Below are positions 57,309-64,000 of a stretch of 64,000 nucleotides of DNA, one piece after another; the first letter of the stretch is position 1; every line of letters starts with the position of its first letter. Both the position numbers and the translations under genes were made by a program. The notes under the pieces were generated by a model. It did not search any database, was not told the DNA's origin, and saw nothing but the letters and a program-made list of their open reading frames with translations. The stretch lies in contig JAJYYK010000004.1 in the NCBI GenBank assembly GCA_021801025.1, positions 1 to 64,000 of the forward strand, in the 5' to 3' direction. This stretch comes from Pseudomonadota bacterium. GTDB lineage: Bacteria; Pseudomonadota; Gammaproteobacteria; Burkholderiales; Sulfuriferulaceae.

Positions 57309-58277
57309 ATGCTCAACCAGTCCTCGGCGAATAAAAGCACCAGCCTGCGTTTTGCGATCCAGGACACCGTGTTTATCAACCTCACCCGCTTCTTCGCGTT
57401 TGTGGTATTAATTTTACTCTTGGGTATTCTTCTGTCACTGATTATTGGAAGCTGGCCCAGCTTGCATAAATTCGGCTTCGGTTTCATCTTTGGCAAAGAA
57501 TGGAATCCGGTCACTGAACAATTTGGCGGTTTAGTACCCATTGCAGGGACACTTATCACTTCTTTTATTGCTTTACTGATCGGTGTACCCATCAGTTTTG
57601 GTATCGCATTATTTTTGACTGAGCTCTCACCCAACTGGCTTAAGCGTCCTCTGGGTATCGCAATTGAACTACTTGCCGGCATTCCCAGCATCATTTATGG
57701 CATGTGGGGACTGTTTGTTTTTGCTCCGTTTTTTGGCGACCATGTCGAACCCTGGCTCATTGATCATTTGGGCAGTTTACCCGGACCCGGTTTTCTTTTC
57801 CAGGGCGCACCCATGGGCATTGGTGTCTTGACTGCCAGCTTAATTTTGGCCATCATGGTCATTCCTTACATCGCCTCCGTGATGCGCGATGTATTCGAAA
57901 TTGTCCCGCCTATGCTCAAAGAGTCCGCCTATGGCTTGGGATCGACCACATGGGAAGTTGCACGGTTTGTGGTACTGCCTTATACCCGAATTGGTGTAGT
58001 GGGTGGCATCATGCTTGGTTTGGGCAGGGCCTTCGGTGAAACCATGGCCGTTACCTTCGTTATCGGCAACTCACATGACCTCAGCTCTTCTCTCCTGATG
58101 CCCGGCAATACCATTTCTTCAGCTTTGGCCAATGAATTTACTGAAGCCGTGGGTGATATGTATACATCTTCATTAATTGAACTTGGGCTCATCCTGTTCT
58201 TTATTACCTTTGTGGTATTAGCCATCTCAAAACTCCTGTTACTGCAAATGCGCAAACAGGAAGGCACGAAAACCTAG
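57309..58277 (+). CDS. pstC: Phosphate ABC transporter permease PstC
   Basis: Membrane subunit of the phosphate importer. 322 residues from ATG 57309 (GGAA upstream; TTG 57279 and ATG 57297 are open but lie on or beside the TATAAT). Six helices: [20 protein letters not shown] is the first. [20 protein letters not shown] and [15 protein letters not shown] form the EAA-type loop that contacts PstB. 161 bp after pstS, 8 bp before pstA. Confidence 0.96.
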   Translation: MLNQSSANKSTSLRFAIQDTVFINLTRFFAFVVLILLLGILLSLIIGSWPSLHKFGFGFIFGKEWNPVTEQFGGLVPIAGTLITSFIALLIGVPISFGIALFLTELSPNWLKRPLGIAIELLAGIPSIIYGMWGLFVFAPFFGDHVEPWLIDHLGSLPGPGFLFQGAPMGIGVLTASLILAIMVIPYIASVMRDVFEIVPPMLKESAYGLGSTTWEVARFVVLPYTRIGVVGGIMLGLGRAFGETMAVTFVIGNSHDLSSSLLMPGNTISSALANEFTEAVGDMYTSSLIELGLILFFITFVVLAISKLLLLQMRKQEGTKT

Positions 58278-58285
58278 GATTACCC

Positions 58286-59119
58286 ATGCTTTCACACTAT
58301 GCCCGGCGCAGGCTTATAAACCGGTTCAACCTGATGATTTCTGCCATAGCCATGCTGATTGGCTTGCTGGCCTTAGGCTGGATTTTATGGGTTTTGCTGG
58401 ATTTTGGATTCAAGGGACTCAGCCTAAAACTGTTTACCGAGATCACCCCCGCACCAGGAAGCGATGGGGGCTTAATTAATGCCATTGTCGGCAGTCTGGG
58501 CATGACATTGCTGGCTACAGTACTTGGCACACCTATAGGCATTATGGCCGGCACCTATCTGTCTGAATTTGGACAACAGGGCTGGCTGGCCCCTGTCACC
58601 CGTTTCATCAACGATATTTTACTGTCGGCACCCTCGATTATTATTGGTTTATTTATTTATGAAATCTACGTCACTACTGTGCACCATTTTTCAGGTTGGG
58701 CTGGCGTATTCGCCCTATCGTTATTGGTCATCCCGGTGGTCGTACGCACCACAGAGGACATGCTGAAACTCATTCCGGACACCATGCGTGAAGCCGCAGC
58801 CGCGTTGGGTGCGCCAAGCTGGATGATTGTCACCTTAATCACCTGGCGAGCCGCCAAGGCAGGGATGCTGACGGGAGTGCTGCTGGCGATAGCCCGCATC
58901 AGCGGAGAAACAGCGCCGCTCCTGTTTACCGCATTAAATAATCAATTTCTTAGTACCAACATGAATGCGCCTATGGCCAATTTACCGGTTGTCATCTTCC
59001 AAATGGCGATGAGCCCTTATGATGACTGGCAATCCCTGGCATGGTCTGGCGCCTTATTAATCACAGTTGCCGTTCTCGTATTGAACATCCTGGCCCGTTC
59101 TCTGTTTAAACAAAAATAA
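58286..59119 (+). CDS. pstA: Phosphate ABC transporter permease PstA
   Basis: Second permease subunit. 277 residues, six helices ([20 protein letters not shown] first). [20 protein letters not shown] is the ATPase-coupling loop, followed by [20 protein letters not shown] precedes ATG 58286. Ends 39 bp before pstB. Confidence 0.97.
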   Translation: MLSHYARRRLINRFNLMISAIAMLIGLLALGWILWVLLDFGFKGLSLKLFTEITPAPGSDGGLINAIVGSLGMTLLATVLGTPIGIMAGTYLSEFGQQGWLAPVTRFINDILLSAPSIIIGLFIYEIYVTTVHHFSGWAGVFALSLLVIPVVVRTTEDMLKLIPDTMREAAAALGAPSWMIVTLITWRAAKAGMLTGVLLAIARISGETAPLLFTALNNQFLSTNMNAPMANLPVVIFQMAMSPYDDWQSLAWSGALLITVAVLVLNILARSLFKQK

Positions 59120-59158
59120 CCCGATTAAAAAGCACAGCTTCATTTTCGCGAGTACCTT

Positions 59159-59920
59159 ATGGCACACCACATCAAATTCAGTTTGCGCAATGTTGATTTT
59201 TACTATGGCAAAGACCATGCGCTCAAGGACATTAACCTGGACATTCCCAGTAACCAGGTGACGGCCTTTATCGGTCCTTCCGGTTGCGGTAAATCCACCT
59301 TGTTACGCACCTTGAATCGCATGTACGATCTTTACCCCGGGCAACGTGCTGAAGGTAAAATTTTGCTGGATGATGTCGATATACTCGACAAAAAAACAGA
59401 TTTAAACCATCTTCGTGCCCGGGTGGGCATGGTTTTTCAAAAACCAACGCCCTTCCCGATGTCAATTTTCGATAATATCGCCTTTGGGATCAAGCTGTAT
59501 CAACGCCTGTCACGTTCAGAATTGTCTGACCGTGTTGAATGGGCACTTAAAAAAGCAGCGCTCTGGAATGAAGTGAAAGACAAACTGGGGCAAAGTGGAT
59601 ACAGCCTGTCAGGTGGGCAACAACAACGCCTTTGCATCGCACGTGGCATTGCTGTCAAACCCGAAGTACTGTTACTCGATGAACCAGCCTCTGCATTAGA
59701 CCCGATCTCTACAGCACGCATCGAAGAACTGATCCATGAACTCAAAACTGAATATACCATCGCCATCGTGACCCACAGCATGCAACAGGCGGCTCGTGTG
59801 TCTGACTATACCGCCTATATGTATCTGGGTGAAATGATGGAATTTGGCCGTACCGATGTGATTTTTACCAACCCCAGCAAAAAAGAAACTGAAGACTATA
59901 TTACGGGGAAATTCGGTTAA
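59159..59920 (+). CDS. pstB: Phosphate ABC transporter ATPase PstB
   Basis: Energises the PstCA channel. 253 residues. Walker [22 protein letters not shown]-loop [20 protein letters not shown], signature [20 protein letters not shown], Walker [15 protein letters not shown], switch His in [11 protein letters not shown]. The operon ends here: no phoU follows, although phoU usually closes pst operons. The gene is convergent with glmM across 174 bp that contain nested GC-rich palindromes. Confidence 0.97.
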   Translation: MAHHIKFSLRNVDFYYGKDHALKDINLDIPSNQVTAFIGPSGCGKSTLLRTLNRMYDLYPGQRAEGKILLDDVDILDKKTDLNHLRARVGMVFQKPTPFPMSIFDNIAFGIKLYQRLSRSELSDRVEWALKKAALWNEVKDKLGQSGYSLSGGQQQRLCIARGIAVKPEVLLLDEPASALDPISTARIEELIHELKTEYTIAIVTHSMQQAARVSDYTAYMYLGEMMEFGRTDVIFTNPSKKETEDYITGKFG

Positions 59921-60094
59921 CGTACCGAGAAATAACAAAGGAATAACAAATTGAACAATGCTGGGTGTGCCAGCGGAATGTAAGGCGCCGGGCCAGGCCC
60001 CATATGACCATTCCTGCAAGCACTCAGCAACGGCGCAGCGCGCCCACCAGTGCAGCCAGAATGTTTAACTTCCAGGTATTGAACAAAAAACGCT

Positions 60095-61453
60095 TTAACC
60101 TTTTGCCACCATCCTGACCGCCTTAACGACACGCTCCGCATACGCGGCAGCTTGTGCTGCCTCTGCGCATTCCACCATTACCCGCACAAGTGGTTCAGTA
60201 CCAGACGCGCGTAACACTACTCTGCCATGGTCGCCCATATCAGCTTCCACCTCAACGACCGCTTGCTGTATCGATGCAGACTTTAAATCCACGTACTTGT
60301 CCACCTGCACATTGATCATGGTTTGCGGGTACATATGAAGATCCGCCGTATAACCGGCCAGCGACGTGCCGGTTTCCCGTAGTGCGTGTAACACCTGTAA
60401 CGCCGCGATGATGCCATCACCGGTAGTATGCTTTTCCAGACACAAGAGATGTCCTGACGCTTCACCCCCCAGCTGCCATTCATGTTGAGCCAACATTTCC
60501 AGCACATACCGGTCACCGACACTTGCACGCACAAAAGGAATTGCTAATCGCCCTAACGCGTGTTGCAAGCCCAAATTGCTCATGAGGGTGCCCACCACAC
60601 CGCCCTTTAATTTTCCAGTATCCTTACGATAGCGAGCAATCACATACAACAGCTGATCGCCATTATATATACGGCCATTTGCATCAGCCATCATGACGCG
60701 ATCACCATCACCATCCAACGCAATACCGAAATCAGCCTTGTGCTGTAATACTGCTGCGCTCAGGTGGGCCGTATCGGTCGCGCCGCAATGGTCATTAATA
60801 TTGGTGCCATTGGGCTGATGATTGATAGGAATGACTTCTGCACCCAACTCATGCAACACGGAAGGTGCGATGTGGTAAGTCGCACCATTCGCACAGTCGA
60901 CAACGATCCTTACACCCCTTAGATCCTGTTCAAATGGAAAAGTACTTTTACAAAATTCAATATACCGGGCAGGTGCATCATCGATACGTTTCACCCGACC
61001 CAGTTCGTCCGATGAGAAAGTCACCAGCTCCCGTTCTAATTCTGCCTCAATAGCATGCTCAATTTCGTCTGACAGTTTTTCACCCGTGGAAGAAAAAAAC
61101 TTGATGCCATTATCTTCATAGGGATTATGTGAGGCTGAAATTACAATACCCGCCTGCAAACGCAATGCTTTGGTTAAATAGGCCACTGCAGGCGTCGGCA
61201 TAGGGCCAACAAGACGCACATCGACACCCGCCGCACATAACCCTGCCTGTAATGCAGCCTCCAGCATATAGCCTGACAGACGGGTATCCTTACCGATCAG
61301 CACTACAGGATGCTCACCTGGCTTCAGGGTACAACGCTCACGAGCCAGTACCTTTCCTGCCGCATAACCCAGCCGCATGACAAAATCTGGCGTAATGGGG
61401 TAAACACCAACCTGACCGCGAATACCATCCGTACCGAAATATTTTCTGCCCAT
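60095..61453 (-). CDS. glmM: Phosphoglucosamine mutase GlmM
   Basis: Converts glucosamine-6-phosphate to glucosamine-1-phosphate for peptidoglycan and LPS precursors. 452 residues from ATG 61453. [19 protein letters not shown]; phosphoserine loop [20 protein letters not shown]; metal loop [16 protein letters not shown]; sugar loop [19 protein letters not shown]; phosphate-binding [15 protein letters not shown]. The start codon shares one base with the folP stop. GAGG lies about 7 nt upstream; earlier ATGs are too close to it. Confidence 0.97.
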   Translation of the reverse strand: MGRKYFGTDGIRGQVGVYPITPDFVMRLGYAAGKVLARERCTLKPGEHPVVLIGKDTRLSGYMLEAALQAGLCAAGVDVRLVGPMPTPAVAYLTKALRLQAGIVISASHNPYEDNGIKFFSSTGEKLSDEIEHAIEAELERELVTFSSDELGRVKRIDDAPARYIEFCKSTFPFEQDLRGVRIVVDCANGATYHIAPSVLHELGAEVIPINHQPNGTNINDHCGATDTAHLSAAVLQHKADFGIALDGDGDRVMMADANGRIYNGDQLLYVIARYRKDTGKLKGGVVGTLMSNLGLQHALGRLAIPFVRASVGDRYVLEMLAQHEWQLGGEASGHLLCLEKHTTGDGIIAALQVLHALRETGTSLAGYTADLHMYPQTMINVQVDKYVDLKSASIQQAVVEVEADMGDHGRVVLRASGTEPLVRVMVECAEAAQAAAYAERVVKAVRMVAKG

Positions 61454-62277
61454 CAACATCCCTCTAAAGCTTGCCAAACAGTCAAGGCATCACGACAGGC
61501 CGTCACATCATGCACGCGTAGCACGCGCGCACCACACTGACAGGCGTACAGGTTGGCGGCAATGCCTGCCGCCTCACGCTCTGTCACTGCTCGTCCAGTC
61601 AACTGACCCAACATACTTTTACGCGACACGCCCACCAGCACCGGGGCACCCAAATGACGTAACCCCCCTAAATGTTTAATCAACAGTAAATTATTCGCCA
61701 GAGATTTACCAAAACCAATGCCCGGATCAAGCAGTATCGAATCCGGTCTCACGCCTGCGCTGATGACCAATGCCAGACGTTGCCGCAGAAAGTCACGCAC
61801 TTCGCTCACTACATCGCCGTACTCAAGTTGCTGTTGCATCGACTCCGGGTTACCACGCATGTGCATCAAACACACCGCCACGCCACTTTTTGCCACCAGT
61901 TCCAGCGCACCGGTAGCACCAAGTGCCTGCACATCATTCACCATGTCAACCCCTGCAACAATGGCTTCATGCATGACGCGCGGATTGCGTGTGTCGACAG
62001 AAATGATACAGGATGTACCTTGCAAACCAGTGATGACCGGCAAGACGCGTGCAATTTCTTCTTCATCACTCACAGGGGCAGCACCAGGACGCGTGGATTC
62101 GCCACCCACATCAATGATGTCCGCACCGGCTTCAATTAAACGATACGCATAATCAATGGCCGCTTGTGCGGAAGGGCGTTTGCCTCCATCAGAAAAAGAG
62201 TCCGGTGTGACATTCACAATCCCCATAATACGGGGAACGGACAAATCTAAAGATTTATGACGACAAATCAAACGCAT
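61453..62277 (-). CDS. folP: Dihydropteroate synthase FolP
   Basis: Joins p-aminobenzoate to the pterin pyrophosphate in folate synthesis; target of sulfonamides. 274 residues from ATG 62277. [87 protein letters not shown]. No clear ribosome site marks the start, and an open extension to 62307 exists. Lies between ftsH and glmM as in E. coli. Confidence 0.96.
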   Translation of the reverse strand: MRLICRHKSLDLSVPRIMGIVNVTPDSFSDGGKRPSAQAAIDYAYRLIEAGADIIDVGGESTRPGAAPVSDEEEIARVLPVITGLQGTSCIISVDTRNPRVMHEAIVAGVDMVNDVQALGATGALELVAKSGVAVCLMHMRGNPESMQQQLEYGDVVSEVRDFLRQRLALVISAGVRPDSILLDPGIGFGKSLANNLLLIKHLGGLRHLGAPVLVGVSRKSMLGQLTGRAVTEREAAGIAANLYACQCGARVLRVHDVTACRDALTVWQALEGC

Positions 62278-62305
62278 ATTAAGGAAACTGCCCGGCCAGA
62301 AAGCC

Positions 62306-62329
62306 ACAAGCCAGCAACAGCTGGCTTGT
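62306..62329 (-). other. Hairpin between ftsH and folP
   Basis: 10-bp stem ACAAGCCAGC (62306-62315) / GCTGGCTTGT (62320-62329) with a four-base loop. It is followed on the minus strand by a non-U-rich sequence, so it is probably a processing or partial termination signal that sets folP-glmM levels. Confidence 0.45.
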
Positions 62330-62358
62330 TAAACAGGGAAACGGAGTTACCGTCATAC

Positions 62359-64000
62359 CTACACACCAGCGGCAGGTGTCGCGGTCGGTGCAGCATTGGG
62401 TGGCGTGGTGCCGCTTGATGAAACCGAAGGTGTGCCGAGATTAACGGGTTTGGGAAGACGGGGTGGCAAACCGGACATGATGTCTTTGATTTGATCCGCA
62501 TCAATGGTTTCCCATTCCAGCAAAGCATGGGTCATGGCCTCCACTTTGTCGCGATTGTCTTCCAACAATTTACGCGCCAATGCATATTGTTCATCAATAA
62601 TGCGACGAATTTCAACATCCACCCTTTGCATGGTGGCTTCGGACACGCTTTTATGGGTGGTCACGCTACGTCCCAAAAATACCTCGCCCTCATTTTCGCC
62701 ATAGACCATTGGACCCAAAGCAGGTGACATTCCCCACTGCGTCACCATGCGACGCGCCATCTCGGTGGCACGTTCAAAATCGTTCGATGCCCCAGTCGTC
62801 ATGTGGTTCATGAATATTTCTTCAGCAATTCGCCCGCCAAACAACACCGAAATATTTTGCAACAACTGGGCACGATCCATGCTGTAACGGTCTTCTGTAG
62901 GCAGTTGCATGGTTAACCCCAGTGCGCGCCCGCGCGGAATAATGGTAACCTTGTGTACCGGATCGGTTTTGTCCAGCAGATAAGCCACCACGGCATGCCC
63001 CGATTCGTGATACGCCGTATTACGACGCTCCTCCTCAGGCATGACCATGCCCTTGCGCTCACTGCCCATCATAATCTTGTCTTTAGCGCGTTCAAAGTCA
63101 TCCATATCGACCAGACGCTTATTACCTCGCGCTGCAAACAGGGCCGCCTCATTCACCAAATTGGCAAGATCCGCACCTGAAAAACCCGGCGTTCCTCTGG
63201 CCAAAATATCCGCACGCACATCCGTTCCCATAGGGATTTTACGCATATGGACCAGCAAAATTTGCTCGCGGCCACGTATATCGGGCAAAGAAACGACCAC
63301 CTGACGATCAAAACGACCAGGGCGCAATAAAGCGGGATCAAGCACATCAGGCCGATTTGTGGCCGCAATCACGATCACGCCGGCAGAGCCTTCAAAACCA
63401 TCCATTTCGACGAGCAATTGATTCAATGTTTGCTCACGCTCATCATTACCACCACCCATACCGGCGCCACGCTGCCGACCCACCGCATCAATTTCGTCAA
63501 TGAAAATAATACAGGGCGCATGCTTTTTAGCCTGCTCAAACATATCGCGCACCCGCGCCGCACCCACACCGACAAACATTTCGACAAAATCAGAACCGGA
63601 AATACTAAAAAAGGGAACTTTTGCTTCGCCGGCAATGGCCTTGGCCAATAAAGTCTTACCGGTTCCAGGACTACCTACCATCAATACACCGCGCGGTACG
63701 CGTCCACCCAGTTTTTGAAATTTTGCTGGTTCACGCAGAAAATCAACCAGTTCAGCCACTTCTTCTTTGGCTTCATCGCAACCCGCCACATCCGCAAAAG
63801 TAATTTGGTTGGTCGATTCATCGAGCATACGCGCTTTACTTTTACCAAACGAAAAAGCACCCCCTTTACCGCCCCCCTGCATCTGGCGCATAAAAAACAC
63901 CCACACGCCGATCAACAACAACATGGGAAACCATGAAATGAAAATATTCATCAGGAAAGAGGGCTCTTCCTCAGGACGTGCCTGAACTGCCACACCACCT
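62359..64000 (-). CDS. ftsH: ATP-dependent zinc metalloprotease FtsH (5' end outside window)
   Basis: Membrane-bound AAA+ protease that degrades damaged membrane proteins and regulators such as LpxC and sigma-32 in E. coli. About 546 residues are visible; roughly the first 95, with helix 1 and the periplasmic domain, lie beyond the edge. Visible order: helix 2 ([20 protein letters not shown]); Walker [19 protein letters not shown]; pore motif [17 protein letters not shown]; Walker [17 protein letters not shown]; second region of homology [20 protein letters not shown]; zinc site [12 protein letters not shown]; Pro/Thr/Ala-rich C terminus. The GTG at 63993 is an internal Val codon and not a start. 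Confidence 0.98.
   Translation of the reverse strand, partial: GGVAVQARPEEEPSFLMNIFISWFPMLLLIGVWVFFMRQMQGGGKGGAFSFGKSKARMLDESTNQITFADVAGCDEAKEEVAELVDFLREPAKFQKLGGRVPRGVLMVGSPGTGKTLLAKAIAGEAKVPFFSISGSDFVEMFVGVGAARVRDMFEQAKKHAPCIIFIDEIDAVGRQRGAGMGGGNDEREQTLNQLLVEMDGFEGSAGVIVIAATNRPDVLDPALLRPGRFDRQVVVSLPDIRGREQILLVHMRKIPMGTDVRADILARGTPGFSGADLANLVNEAALFAARGNKRLVDMDDFERAKDKIMMGSERKGMVMPEEERRNTAYHESGHAVVAYLLDKTDPVHKVTIIPRGRALGLTMQLPTEDRYSMDRAQLLQNISVLFGGRIAEEIFMNHMTTGASNDFERATEMARRMVTQWGMSPALGPMVYGENEGEVFLGRSVTTHKSVSEATMQRVDVEIRRIIDEQYALARKLLEDNRDKVEAMTHALLEWETIDADQIKDIMSGLPPRLPKPVNLGTPSVSSSGTTPPNAAPTATPAAGV

Noticed and set aside
59921-60094. Nested GC-rich palindromes (GGAATG...CATTCC around GGGCC-A-GGCCC) between pstB and glmM
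   Set aside because: They may terminate either convergent transcript, but there is no T-run and the pairing is too irregular to call a terminator.
1-64000. CRISPR arrays, complete insertion sequences, prophage genes, toxin-antitoxin or restriction systems
   Set aside because: None seen: no regularly spaced direct repeats, no transposase, integrase or phage structural reading frames, and gene order is that of a conserved core chromosome.

Overview
The window comes from a motile, respiring Gram-negative bacterium, almost certainly a betaproteobacterium of the Nitrosomonadales/Methylophilales/Gallionellales kind. Evidence: the order leuC-leuD-leuB-asd-fimV-truA; the order tpiA-secG-tRNA-Leu-nuoA to nuoN followed by a DUF2818 membrane protein; the order ftsH-folP-glmM; a P-ring/L-ring flagellum with a bifunctional FlgJ; and moderate GC by eye (about 50%). 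Genus is not resolvable by reading alone. Nearly everything is core chromosome. I see no phage, plasmid, complete insertion sequence or CRISPR array.

Layout. 1-1123: the start of a chemoreceptor gene (minus), cut by the window edge. 1124-1600: non-coding, with a terminator and an inverted-repeat relic. 1601-12587: the flagellar rod, hook and ring genes flgBCDEFGHIJKL (minus); flgKL have their own sigma-28 (FliA)-type promoter. 12765-14371: flgA, flgM and flgN (plus), with a near-consensus FliA promoter in front of flgM. 14477-16334: ssb and an MFS transporter (minus), divergent from uvrA and a SWIM-SNF2 helicase gene (plus, 16405-22616). 22882-25337: trpG-trpD-trpC (plus). 25373-36516 (minus): methyltransferase, truA, an EcfT-like membrane protein, two tandem fimV-type genes, asd, leuB, leuD, a 43-codon small ORF and leuC. 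36777-39088 (plus): a histidine-rich protein of unknown function, nth and a FIST-domain protein whose start codon overlaps a 126-bp inverted-repeat element. 39143-55819 (minus): one long unit tpiA-secG-tRNA-Leu(GAG)-nuoA to nuoN-DUF2818. 56078-59920 (plus): pstSCAB behind a PHO-box-like sequence. 60095-64000 (minus): glmM, folP and ftsH, whose 5' end lies outside the window.

How it works together: the flagellar block builds rod, hook, rings and hook-filament junction. FlgM and FlgN tie late gene expression and filament-junction export to hook completion. Complex I feeds NADH electrons to quinone and pumps protons. PstSCAB imports phosphate under a likely PhoB site. The trp, leu and asd genes make amino acids. 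FimV proteins are polar peptidoglycan-binding organisers for type IV pili/secretion in related bacteria.

I did not find a clearly new multi-gene system. The best leads are the His-rich protein at 36777, the inverted-repeat element that forms the start of the FIST gene, the tandem truncated fimV paralogue, the small ORF spanning the leuC-leuD junction, and the fimV terminator embedded in the apparent 5' end of the EcfT-like gene.
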